This document shows positions 48,471-59,510 of a DNA stretch of 64,000 nt, one piece after another. The number at the start of each line of letters is the position of its first letter. The stretch's first letter is position 1. Origin of the DNA: Sipunculus nudus. Lineage: Eukaryota > Annelida > Sipuncula > Golfingiida > Sipunculidae. The translations under genes were made by a program, and so were the position numbers. Below the pieces are notes generated by a model, which was not told the origin of the DNA, ran no database searches, and worked only from the letters and a program-made list of their open reading frames with translations. The stretch is taken from positions 18,889,101 through 18,953,100 of the forward strand of contig CM049319.1 of assembly GCA_026874595.1 (NCBI GenBank), written 5' to 3'.

Positions 48471-48754
48471 CACAAGAAGATAAACAATGTTGCAGGGTAC
48501 CATCCCAATTACACTTCTTCAGAATGACAGTATGACTGATCGAACGACCCTAGTTAAAATTGTACAAGTGGCTTGTGCCTTGATAAATACATTAGAATCT
48601 GTTGTGCCCTTTGAAAAGATAACTAATAAATGCTTTACCTATTTCAGCCCCAATAGCCTTTCTTAGCAGTCTTAAGTGTCCATGTATATTTTAAGTCATC
48701 AAATTGACAGTTGATTCTGAATATAAGAGTGCACGACATGATTAACGATTTTTT

Positions 48755-49330
48755 TCAGTCTACACGAACACATTTCCCCTTGGGCACCCTTTCAAGCCTC
48801 GGACACTTGGGGTAGAATTTCTTGACCTTGCATCCTTGGACAACTAAACACGATATCGTGACACCATCCTCGGGCATCTTGCAGTAACACCATACCACCT
48901 GACTTGTTGAACAAACAGGAACTGCTGGTGAAATAACTGAGTGTTTAGTAGTCCATTTTGCTAAAATTTCCGATAATACTCCTTCTTTGTAGAATTTGGT
49001 AAAGTTAGACAAAGCATTTCAAAGAAGCTACTGTTGGCCAAAATGTTATCAATATATTTTTCTCTGTCAAATTTCTTTCTCTGTCCAAACAACAAAATCA
49101 TAGTACCTTACAGAATTAACAATATGTAACTGACCCTGAACATTGTAGTAGTAGATGGGAGCTTTTTTTAGCTGCAATTTTCCTTGAAATTTTTCCAAAC
49201 AAAAGCCTTTGTCTGACGGCTAATCTTCAAATCCCTTTCCTTTTGCACGGTATGGGCATCTAGTTCCAGCAGGCCACATTTATGATGCCATCTTGTGATG
49301 TGTCCGAGGAATGGATACTGTTGATTTATA
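48755..49330 (-). pseudogene. YqaJ-type exonuclease C-terminal half with PHD finger
   Basis: Minus-strand frames in order: YPFLGH and SQDGII (substrate/active-site region, about 49325-49280), GLLELDAHT, KRKGIEDL, YYYNVQGQLHIVNS and YYDFVVWTEKEI (YqaJ core, about 49150-49060), then FTKFYKEGVLSEILAKW and a PHD-like finger VVWCYCKMPEDGVTISC with later KFYPKC (48900-48780). The PHD has lost its usual His before the last Cys pair. Frameshifts separate SPDG from the core, and a stop follows WTEKEI. Lambda-exonuclease-family proteins are carried by ISL2EU elements next to the transposase. Confidence 0.7.
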
Positions 49331-49400
49331 AAGAATCCAAATGGTTCTACATTAAATTACCCGTGTATGGTACTGTTATGCCTAAAGAAAGCCTGCCTGG

Positions 49401-49789
49401 CATTGTCTTTATTTGTACACCCCATATGCAAACATGATAATATAATTATGCCATATATATGATATATCATTTAAATGCAGTTTCAATATAGAAAATACTT
49501 TCTTTAAGGTCATGATAGGAATGGTATTATCATAATAGTATGTTTCAACACAGGCTTGTCTTATGCATCGTTTCTTAATTGTATTAATTCTGATAAATCA
49601 ACTACTTCATGTAAAACCAAGTGGTAAATGGTAAAAAAACTTCAAACATTTTGACAAAGCAGTTTGGGCCAAAAAATGGTTTATATAATATTTTGGGTAC
49701 ATAAAACCACATAGATCTTAGGTACCAAATACCGGGAGTAATATCTTTTCTAATTTTAATTAATATTTACTTGGACTTTACAAGCAATA
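49401..49789. other. AT-rich junction between the ISL2EU-like element and unit D
   Basis: No coding sequence is supported. It presumably contains the right end of the transposon. Unit D flank similarity starts around 49780-49800. Confidence 0.35.
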
Positions 49790-51294
49790 ATCCCTAATGT
49801 ATAAACAGCAGTAGAAGTACAAAATAAATAAAAAGCAACAAGCTGATGTATCTGTTAAAATTGTCTTATTTCTACATGCAAAAATAACATTTTTTTCCAA
49901 CACTGTCAGCTTACAATCTATTCCATACTGCCTAACTGCTGGTTTATGTACTGGATTCTATGGTCTATGCGTAAAGCATTGGACTCAGAAGAAGGAGAGA
50001 CTGTATCTCAGCCAAACCATTCATGATTTTTAACGATCAGCCCCCACCAGAGTGAGACCACTGTAGGCTAACTGCAGGCTGTGCCCTGGTGCCGTGTTTC
50101 ACACACAAAGTGTGTGCATTTCCCAGTGATGTGACCCAGCAATGGGGTGATTACCCAGGAGCCGCAGGTCAGGTTCTTCAAGCCTGGCTGACAAAATTGT
50201 CTTTATGTGTATATATATTTTTTTTAAATAACAAATATTTGATCATATTTAGGAACTAGCCCGTCAGAACACGGAGGTCTGATAAAAACAAAATCCGTTT
50301 AACATGTTTAGCTACTTAAATAATTTCTGTTTTTAAATAATGTAACGTTATAATTCTGCCTGCTTTAATTTACAAGATAAAAAGATGATTTTTATTTATC
50401 AATTAAACATAAATATATACCAAAAGTAAAAGTAATTAGGGCTAAAGTAACCTGGGGAAAATAGGTGCAAACTTACCCCGGTTTGAAAGTATGAAATAAC
50501 ACTTAAAATAAAATATTTTTTCCATAGATGTATCATTCGATCAGTTTTACATTCAGAAACTTACAAAATGTGAAACACATACTTCTTATTGTGCAGCTAT
50601 GTAGAGCATGTATGAAAGAAAAGACGTAGCTCTTGTTGAAGGGAAAAAATAATCAGTTAAATATAATCTAATTTATATAGAGTGGTGTTAAAACACTTTC
50701 CTCAGGCGGGCAAAAGTATCCCCGTTCACGGTACTTATGTCGTATATACTTATAACTTAATTCAATGATTAAACAATGTCTACAAATTAATCTACAATGT
50801 CTTTTGCACTACGTAGAAAACCAAAATCCCCCCTTGTTTGCTCCTCATTTCCCTGAAGATACACATTGATCAATTTGTTAATTTTTTTATTAACTGATGA
50901 AGAAAAATTAGCCTGATGCTGTTTTGTATTTCTTTGATATCTAAGCAGTCCGAAAAAAAGATATGATACATGATACGTGTCTATGTGGAAATGAGTGGGA
51001 TAGCCTATGATAAAATCCATATTGCAGTCAGTATATTATTTCCAAACTTATGAAAAACATTATTGAAATGTAAATAACAATAGGATGTTTGCTACATTCC
51101 GAGGCCCGTTCATATGATAAGTATCACAATTAGCATTGCCGCAGGGCGCATCATATCATTTTATTACTACAGTGATACGCAGTTCACTTCACTCACTGAA
51201 CACTCTATAGTTCGAAGGTTTGCACCACAAGGAAGAGAGAATAAGTTAAACAAGCCTTCCATTTTCGAGAAAGGCATATGTCTATACAGAAAGA
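49790..51294 (+). repeat. 5' flank of unit D (upstream of the intact gene)
   Basis: Same order as the other units: the ATTGGACTCAGAAGAAGGAG block (49978), a GTGTTAAAACACT-type block (50683-50695) and GAAGAGAGAATAAGTTAAAC at 51231-51250. Conservation across all copies makes 51100-51294 the likeliest promoter-bearing stretch; no clear TATA box was found. Confidence 0.55.
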
Positions 51295-54200
51295 ATGGAC
51301 CTTTTGAGGAGAGTATTTTTGTTTCTGTCTTTTTCCACACTAGGTTTCTTTGTCTACTATTCCGTGTGGAATTTAGGTGACAAATTACCGGTAAGTCACT
51401 ATTCGTACTAAAAAGAAAGATCTAATTGATGTTTAGTTAACACGGCGTTTATAGAGACGATATGCTTAGACTGTCTGATGCATCTGTTTTTAATTAAAAA
51501 ATCATCCTTATTTGGGGAAAACACAACGGTGATAATCTGCAATACCTCACAGCACGATGACGTCACAAGGAGGAGCTTGCGCGCATGGGTAATATAATTA
51601 AAACACCCAGCATGCGTGGCCGGCGCTAATCCCTTCAATATAGCCGCAATGGGGCTAGCCAATGCCCATTAACATCATTGTCTATTATAAAGATCTAGGT
51701 TCCGTTTTAATGTAAGCCTGGCCTGTTGTGTAACCAATCTCAATATATATTATACCCGATAAAGCAAAAATTTCCATTGAAATGTGGCAAGCGGATGAAA
51801 ACACAATTTGTAAATGCAACAACTCATGTGCTTTCCCTTATTTATTTATAAACATAAACTTGGCAGGTGCCGGTCCACCCCACTAGTATTAAGATAATAA
51901 GAATGGAACTAGAAAGCTTTTTTTAATTAATTGACATTCATTTAAAAAATGGATTTGAAGAAAACCCGAGAAATTTAACAGAACTTCCTTCAGTATAATG
52001 ACACCAGTACGTGTAGCGGCTTTCAGTCGGGAGAGTCCTGTTTAAAGCATAGTTTTACATCTATTCAGGCATTCCGTTATGCTCTGTAGTTGTTATGGCT
52101 GTGAAGGTGTCTGGTTCCACTAGACCGCAATTCCTGATCAGTAAAGGCTAATGTTGATAAAATTAATTTCGACCAAAAGCTTCTAATTTAAATTACGTTT
52201 CAGACGCTCTCCCGACCTTGACCGCTATATATTGTATATTTACTTACAAGTGAAAAATAGGGACATTGGTAGAAAACGTGGCGGACTTTGTAGATTATGG
52301 TTTATGTTTAGGACATCCAGATAAGGCGTTATTTTGAAACTTTGATATATTGAACTCTCTCCTCCAGAATTTTTCTAGGGATCACTATGTGCATCAGTCA
52401 ATTTTAACTTTTACGGGAAAGACAAATGTGAATGACGCTTTTAGAGTTTTCTTTTTCTCACTAATATGATACGTTTGGTTTTTGTTCAGAGAACACACAA
52501 ATAAAGGGGGGGAAAAGAGTCATGATAGACATCCATTTAGTTTCCTTGTAAAAAACTTTACATTTTTTAATGTTAACCTCGTATGCCATATCGTAAATCC
52601 GAAAATTTCACCAAACACAGAAGGGGGCACCTTGCCATTTGAATTATATTATAATCATCCTATTCGGGAGGGATTACCTTACTTTATTATTCATAAAATC
52701 TCCACAATATTCTGTATAATGATCCAAAATAATCCACAAAAGGCTCAGAAGACCACAGGCCCGACGCTTCAAAGGCGAACGTTCCACGAAAGCAACAACA
52801 AGTGCTATCTTTGTCTCTTAGTACTAGCCTCATAAACCTTGTTAATGTGCTGCTTTTATGTAAAATCCGTAAATATGAAAATAGAAATTCCTAACATAAA
52901 TATACACGGGATAATTAAATATGCTTTATAATTGCTTTGACTGAGACGCTATCGCATTATAAAAGATACACATATATTAAATATGCTTTATAATTGATTG
53001 ATTGAGACGCTATCGCATTATAAAAGATACACATATATTTTTCTGTCATAGACATCGTATGTTAGGTCCTCCTAAATTCTGTATACCTGATGTCTAGATC
53101 CCTACGTCAAACTGGTGTGAAGTAAATGATATTCCTTACACCCATTCAGGAAAATTAATAAGACGCCGCGGTTGAAAAGATATATATTCACGGAAGTGTA
53201 CATTCAATATAATTGCACAATTATCAAACTTTATGTACTGTATAACTTTGAAGGGGAGTCTCCGGTATGAAGCTCGGCTGCCTACAGGCGTATTAGTCAA
53301 GGGAAAGGCATTCAACGTCAGCAGCAAATACCTGCGCCATCTTGGTTTCTACCGTCAGAATTTTATCAAACTCAGCGACGTGAAGTTATACAATTTTACA
53401 TTTGTTACGGCTATCAGTAGCAATCACTTTGATGAGAGCATGGCTAATATTGGTTCAATTCAAACATTTTTCCCGAACCACACTATTATCTATTACGATC
53501 TCGGTTTAACGACTGAAGAGATCGATAAGTTGAAGAGGGTTTGTGGAGTTACCTATCGGAAGTTCAACTTCGAGTTGTACCCATCGCATGTAACAGGGCT
53601 TCGTTCATATGCTTTTAAAATTATATGTATTCAGGTAAAGAAAATATATGAATTTTCTTTAGTTTGAAATTCATTTTCGAAACTAACAATTGTTATAGTA
53701 AGTATACACTAAGAACACTGAATTAGGAAATACAACCAATCATTGAAATTTGCTGGAAGTAATTTGCTATCGTATCGTAGTAATAAACTTGTCCAATCAC
53801 GCCAGAAGCAACTGGCACCGAAAACTGAAACTAGCGACATCTGTTGGTTGGACTGAGAATGAGTGTCTAGGCGCAGATAATCGATAAGAAACACGTAGAT
53901 GTGATATTTCATATGAGAAAAGATAAAATATTATTTATCTTTTTAACCATTGTCCATCTATCCCTTAGGAAACACTATATGATAACAACGTATTGGTGTC
54001 GGTCGACGCTTCAGTCAGATTTCATACTTGTACAAATTATAAAGCTGCAGGGAATGTGAATAATCTTTTCATCTTTGACATTTTTCATTTAGGAGACACT
54101 ACAAGATTACAATGCGGTGGTGTGGGTTGATGCGTGCGTCAGATTTTACACATCAAATTTCTCTGAAGCAATAGCTTGGGTTGTCAAAATGGGCGGCGGG

Positions 54201-54617
54201 GGACTTATTGGAAAAGCCGGGCGGCATTCAATGTATTCACATACCCATCCGGGTCTTTATGAATACATACCTACAGACATAAAACTCGCCCAACGTCACG
54301 GCCTACGTCCTGCCGGCTTCATCGTTATATATAACACCAAAGAAATATATAATATGATATGGAAGTGGGCCGTGCTGTGCAGCCTGGAAAAGGAGTGTAT
54401 TGCCCCAATAAAAACCGGCTATTGTACAAGTAAAGGCCCAACAGAATGGGGACACTGCCATCGCTTTGACCAATCTACATTGAATGTACTCTTTGTCAAC
54501 TTGTTCAGGGAATTGTGGAATGTTACAATTGAACCCGCCATTTATAAATTCATGCGCAATCCAAAAAGCAGTGTAGAAAGAAAAGAATGTGTCGCTCTAG
54601 AGAGCACTATATTTTAA
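51295..54617 (+). CDS. Intact DUF1647-like glycosyltransferase-like type II membrane protein, copy D (3 exons)
   Basis: Exons: 51295-51390, 53254-53634, 54093-54617, all phase 0, with GTAAGT and GTAAAG donors and TTGAAG and TTTAG acceptors; 333 residues. The ATG is in strong context (AAGAATGG) and is conserved in three copies. Residues 7-25 (VFLFLSFSTLGFFVYYSVW) form a signal-anchor after a basic MDLLRR tail, so a type II protein facing the secretory lumen is expected. Family-like blocks: FVTAISSNHF (82-91), YYDLGLTTEEI (112-122), YRKFNFELYPSHV (133-145), VVWVDACVRF (168-177), SHTHPGLYEYIP (208-219), CHRFDQSTLNVL (281-292). Sequons at Asn 53, 79, 107, 181 and 302. Similarity is to DUF1647, by motif pattern; the enzymatic activity is unproven. 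A Golgi glycosyltransferase is the best guess. It is the only undamaged member in the window. Confidence 0.8.
51557..51566 (+). promoter_or_regulatory. Conserved CRE-type octamer TGACGTCA in intron 1
   Basis: ATGACGTCAC lies about 170 bp downstream of exon 1 of copy D. The same TGACGTCA sits at a similar distance in copies B (26666), C (44673) and F (17398-17405, inverted), and AGACGTCA replaces it in A (5587). It is followed in A, B and C by GACCGGAGGA and a GCGCATG motif. CREB/ATF proteins bind this octamer. Position in the first intron suggests an enhancer or downstream promoter element; function is inferred. Confidence 0.4.
52914..53037 (+). repeat. Two-unit tandem duplication, 62 bp, in intron 1 of copy D
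   Basis: 52914-52975 and 52976-53037 are near-identical 62-bp units, each starting ATTAAATATGCTTTATAATTG and containing GAGACGCTATCGCATTAT. The other copies have one unit. Confidence 0.85.
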
Positions 54618-55339
54618 ATTAAACAAGGCCTTTTCAGGCAGGCTTTGACTTTAATATTGTACTTTATTTGATCTTGTTGACTGAATTTGTATAAAAACGC
54701 AAATTTGATTATAAAAATAAATTCGACCGGTGGCTAACGTTACAGATAACACAATGAAGATTTTATTATCGAATAAAGGGCTAAAGTTTGAGACTTACAA
54801 TGTTTTCATATGAATATTTTCCATATGATACGGTGCAAGGATTATTTGTAGGAATTAAGACTTCTTGTGATAATCTGCTTTTTGATTTAAACGATCGATC
54901 GTCAGGACTGCTCCATTGTTGAGATTACAAATTCTTGGATCACAGTGCCTAATCAATAGATTAACCTTTTTCCATGGTTTGGGTAGTCACACGGTAATAG
55001 ATGGAGGCAATTAACATTCCTCTGGTTTTCTGATGTCTGATCTGGAGTGGTTTGTAACGGTACATGTCGGATTTCCTTGTTTTTTAATCATGAATCATCC
55101 CTTCGGTTGTTTAATATTACAAGTGGTCAGGTTAGCTTGCTTGAGTGAATAAAGCTCATAATTAGCTGAGGTTAAGACTGTACAAAGTAATGTAAACATT
55201 TATTGGAAGAAAAAAAGCGACTACATGGGAACAGAAGTATTCAGGAGTGTATAGTCTGTTAAGTCAAGATAATTGATTAAGGAACACAGTTATAGAAGCT
55301 GATATCATTGTTGTTTTTATATCTGTTGTTGTTGTTTTA

Positions 55340-55375
<36 letters not shown>

Positions 55376-57000
55376 ATTTTTATTATAATCATTTATTCAG
55401 GACGTGCTGTTAAGCTTGTCAATCCTGAATATTCCCAGTGTGTACGGCAATTCCATTATGACACTGCTTTCAGAGAAGCCTGGGTAGAGAGATTACAAAT
55501 TACCAATGCTCGAAATCTACAAACGTTTATGATATATCTTATATGTTTTCCCTGAGTGATCTTATGTACTTACTATATTTCCTATAGGAAACAGGTCTTT
55601 GCTTTTGAATAAAGCATTCATTTCTACCAAAACTTACTGGAATGGGATTGTGTGCTTAAATATTACTTTTCCAACGATTCATTGGTCACATAACTTTGCT
55701 AGAGTGATTTCAGGGAATGCACGACTGGTTTCCAATAAGTAAGCACAGTGACTGCACTGATTAGACGGAAGTATAGGTACATACTTGCATTCATCTCCTA
55801 TATAAAGGCGAAGGGTTTGGGTACCTATCCACGCAGCAGCCTGAAAGCCGAACGTTAACATAAAGTTCTGCAGATGTTAGGCTGGCAGTACAAGCTATGG
55901 GATCCGGATTACTTCCAAGTTATAAATATGTAGTCACCATTTTAGACCGTACTCTGTTATGTGTTTCTGGCTGTCATATTAATTTTTCACGATTTTGATA
56001 GAAAAGATAGCCACATGATCTATCAACGCCATATATCGTGCCATGGAGAGTGCCTTGTATTTGCTTGATGAACAATCAATGTGAAATAAATGAAGTTTAT
56101 AGCTGCAGATTTTCCCGACAGAAGGCGATTTTTTTCTGCATGAATATATAGAGATACCTGCTACTATTTTTAAACAAGCATGAAGCGCCCCTTTCCGAAC
56201 TCCCGGATACCTCCACGGCGGCAGTGAAACCTAACGATGCTTTTCAAACAAAAACTGGTGCTTAGGAAAAGAGAGGAGGTATTTTGCACCATCTGACTCC
56301 GTATTAAGGTATTTTTCCAAACGTAGTACAATTACAGGGCGAAGTTTTCATTATTTTACTTGAAATACTTCCCGCTAGTCAATAGTTTGATCCGATGCTT
56401 GGAACAGTTGTTCTATTTTGACAGGCGCCACTTACAGCTTTACGGATAGTCCATATATATGCGCGAGAAAGTATTTTTCCTTTTTATTTCGTGAATATAG
56501 AATAGTTTTAAACATTGAAACACATATGATAACATAAGGCGTATTTTTTTATTGTTAAAAACATGCTGTAAGGCCAAAAATCCGGCAGGATATAATAACA
56601 AGAGAGTTTAGGTCGTGTTTGAAAATACAATTGCATGAATAAATCTTCACCCAGGTAAAGTTCACCGGATGACCATTTTGAGGTTTGATTTGAAATTTCA
56701 GGTCAGGATACCAGACGCCTTGGCATTTACAATACTAATGAATGGTAACTATTGGTGGATGACAAATATTGACGGATTGTGCTGTAAGGTACATTTAACC
56801 CAAAGGCAGCAGATTTATAAGTACTTTTAATTTATATTGGTGTTCAGGACGGTAAGCATTGGCTTCAACTCTAGCGTGAAATGTGAAAAAAACACGGGTA
56901 GCTCCTTCCTGATTTCGGGAATTGTGAAACGTATCAGGTAAAGTAAAATCTGTGTGGATTTCAATAACACATTTCGTTTCATTAGGACGTAAAACCAAGA
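54618..57000 (+). repeat. 3' flank of unit D (no retroelement insert)
   Basis: Follows unit B 29790-30690 and then, after about 110 unmatched bases at 56104-56210, unit B 34796-36110. This gives the uninterrupted reference for the gypsy insertion. A (TTA)n microsatellite lies at 55337-55372. A minus-strand open frame at 57076-56795 (93 codons) is discussed in the findings. No other gene supported. Confidence 0.55.
54716..54721 (+). terminator. Candidate polyadenylation signal AATAAA of copy D
   Basis: First AATAAA after the stop codon at 54617, about 100 bp downstream. Motif presence only. Confidence 0.4.
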
Positions 57001-57130
57001 AGGTTACAGACAGGAGAATCAAGTGAGACTCTGGCCGTGTAGGATGTTGCTGACATAAAACTCGCTGCTCTAACACACACAGAGATGCCGCTGATAAGCC
57101 AGGTGCAAATTCATACAGTCGCGAGAGACA

Positions 57131-57159
57131 CCCCCTCCCCCCCCCCCCCCCCCCCCCCC
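57131..57159. repeat. Poly-C tract
   Basis: Five C, one T, then 23 C in a row. It lies beyond the last match to unit B and before the Polinton-like region. It may be a real homopolymer or an assembly-sensitive junction. Confidence 0.8.
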
Positions 57160-57595
57160 GGCGTGAATTCGGATTAGCTCGTTAATTCCCAGAGGATAAC
57201 TTAAATGCAATCAAAGTTTCTAATGTCAGATGAGTAAGTTTCTCCCCAAATTCATCTCAGGAAGTATTTAACGTAAACATTTGAACAATCATAAGTTTGA
57301 ACACCACATTTTCATATTGGTGTGAAACGTGTGTGAAACTGTCCTTCCTTAGCTATAGCTGGGCTTCGGTCAAAATGGGCGATAATATGAGAACAACGCT
57401 GTCAGTGACAGAGCAGGCGATGGCTCACTGTTACCCATCAAAATGAAAGTCATCCGGTCATAAGCGTCAAAATATTTAATTATCGACGGGATACTTTAAC
57501 ACATGGCTTATTATTTATATATGTCAGAAGTGTGTGAACTGATGTAAATTTTTATTATTCCGATGTTATTCAGGGAAAGTAAGGTTTACACTTAC

Positions 57596-57775
57596 CAGAC
57601 GTCCATCATGAATCATGGCAGAAATTAATGCAGAGTGACCACATCTATCCCACGATTGATCCAGTGATTCATCAACACGAGATATCTCTAAATATCTTGT
57701 TGCGCATAATTCTCGACAAAACAAACCATTTGCGCATTCATAATTCCGCTCAACGCTATTCCAGTGATTTACTGC
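57596..57775 (-). CDS. Candidate exon with an ankyrin-like end, minus strand
   Basis: The minus frame is open for 60 codons after an in-frame TGA and ends at a good donor (CTG|GTAAGT at 57596). It contains CANGLFCRELCATRYLEISR and GHSALISAMIHDGRL, the latter resembling an ankyrin-repeat start. No partner exon was found. It could be part of the virus-like element or of a host gene reading left. Confidence 0.3.
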
Positions 57776-57828
57776 TCAGTTACTGGATATATCGATCTCC
57801 GCTTCAGGGAGCAACAGCGGATCACGGA

Positions 57829-57945
57829 AGTAACATCTAGCAGGCCCGCTTTATCAAAAGCCGTGCCGCCGCTGCGCCTGACACCGCGGTACAAAAGGCA
57901 CACAATAAAATTAACGTGCTTATCATGTCTTAATTGCAATTAGCG
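57829..57945. repeat. ~115-bp direct repeat, copy 1
   Basis: AAGTAACATCTAGCAGGC and the following ~100 bp (through CATGTCTTAATTG) recur at 59396-59510 with about ten differences. The two copies are 1.57 kb apart in the same orientation. Confidence 0.8.
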
Positions 57946-58479
57946 TACGACAGACACTCGAGTCCTGGCGGGGCTTCTGACAGTTGCTACTCCAGTCTGT
58001 AACCTCCTTGATAAAACTAATTGTTTTCTCAGTCTTCACCCTAACTTCTCTTTTATTTATAAGTCTCTAATAAACCTCCCCTTTTTACTATCCAATCTTT
58101 GGTATCTTATTTTGAGACGTAACAAAAACAACTTCATCACATTTCATAGGTATGTTTCTTTAAAACAGTACATCTTAATCCAATCATATAAGCTATTTTT
58201 ACACCCATTTCTAAAGTATACCTATAATTGCCTGGTGTTTCATCTTTTTGAAACATATGCATATTTTTTTATCTTTGAAAGATTTTGTTCCATCTCCTTC
58301 TAATATGGATTCATATAACGGAACTAATATGGATTAATATATTTGGAACCACAATTCACTTTTTTCTTGTTTTAACCGGTTAAATTTATCTTTTTGGCAT
58401 TTAATTTCGTGATACAAACGCCTAAAGCTTGCCATAATCCAACCCCTTTAGCCGTGCTAAATTGATTATCTTCATCTGT
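57946..58479. other. Unannotated AT-rich stretch within the virus-like region
   Basis: No coding block was recognised on either strand. Confidence 0.35.
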
Positions 58480-58800
58480 TTACTTTCCGTACATAAAGAA
58501 ACGGGGATAATAGCCTACATGGACATATTCTTTGATAGAATATTCTTCCGTTTTGGTCTCATGAATCAGTTTTACCCAACATTCATTTTTCCTGGGTATT
58601 GTACCAGGCACAAGGATGACTAAAAGGGGTAAAACCATTTTCCATTCACCAGCATGGGGATGTAAGATCAATTCCTTTAAGTTTAATGTCATTACCTTGA
58701 GTAATTGAATCATACACGGGCCCTTGGGCTTTTAAGTTCAGGTAAAAAGGTTGGCCTGGATCAATGAAGAGTCGGACGCCATTTTCCATCCATACTTCGC
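58480..58800 (-). pseudogene. Unrecognised protein remnant in the virus-like region
   Basis: Two minus frames follow one another: MENGVRLFIDPGQPFYLNLK and QGPVYDSITQGNDIKLKG, then, after a one-base shift at about 58670, LHPHAGEWKMVLPLLVILVP and HETKTEEYSIKEYVHVGYYP to a stop at 58480. The composition is that of a real globular protein of at least 100 residues. I do not recognise the family. Confidence 0.4.
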
Positions 58801-58999
58801 ACATCGTTCGTTAATATAGATAACAGGTCAGGATATCAAAGCACACATTTTTTTTCTTTTTTTTTATTCTTAAAAAGAAATGCACATGCAAATGATAATC
58901 ATTCACAATGTCAATAATCTTTGTCAGATAAAGTACGTGAATTAAAATAATTTCAGGATGGTTCTCACAAGCCACAGCGGCTTCAATATTGAGATGTTC

Positions 59000-59230
59000 T
59001 GCTTTACAGGCAATCAATTAATAATATCATCAATATGTTTCGCCAATTCAGTCCATACGTCTATGAACAATGCTGCCCCATTTTTACTTGGGAACCGTTT
59101 GCCTTCTTTAGCGTCGTAATACCAATCTCGGATGTGATGTTCGGCCAGGCACTTCAACAGCTAACGGCGACGATCCGCGTATCAGGAAAATTGGGGTTGT
59201 CCGGTGATAGGGTGAAGTGTTAATCGTTTT
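59000..59230 (-). pseudogene. PC4-like (p15 coactivator C-terminal domain) gene remnant
   Basis: Minus frames read FTLSPDNPNFPDTRIVAVSC and then, in another frame, HIRDWYYDAKEGKRFPSKNG and ALFIDVWTELAKHIDDII to a stop at about 59020. An IRxxYxD stretch followed by G-x-x-xPSKNG and a W-x-x-L helix is the PC4 single-stranded-DNA-binding pattern. A second short frame at about 59350-59257 (MPLAKKGIRLTSEELRKLAT) repeats the KG-x-xLT part. PC4 proteins bind ssDNA and modulate transcription. A frameshift and a stop make it non-functional. Confidence 0.5.
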
Positions 59231-59395
59231 GGTTATCATGATAAACTTAAGTGACGATGTTATTGACTTTATCAATATCAGTAGCCAATTTACGGAGTTC
59301 CTCTGATGTTAATCTTATACCCTTTTTAGCCAAAGGCATTCCTTTACTCTAGCAACCGATTTTCACATTCTACGCCTTGAGGTGTTTTACAGGTG

Positions 59396-59510
59396 AAGTA
59401 ACATCTAGCAGGCTCGCTTTATCAAAGGCCGTGCTGCCGCTGCGCCTGACACTGCGGCACAAAAGGCACACAACAGAGTTAATGGGTCATCATGTCTTAA
59501 TTGAGACAAA
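59396..59510. repeat. ~115-bp direct repeat, copy 2
   Basis: Partner of 57829-57945; see there. Lies at the 3' end of the capsid-like gene. Confidence 0.8.

Larger units (their letters stand above)
46789..49400. mobile_element. ISL2EU-like DNA transposon remnant (THAP/DDE transposase and convergent YqaJ-PHD gene)
   Basis: Two convergent genes are recognisable: a transposase on plus (47347-48460) and a YqaJ-type exonuclease with PHD finger on minus (49330-48755). This pairing is the hallmark of ISL2EU (IS4EU), a PIF/Harbinger-related group. The left boundary is where exon 2 of copy C breaks. The right boundary is unclear, between about 49400 and 49780, after which unit D flank starts. Terminal repeats could not be seen by eye. 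Confidence 0.65.
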
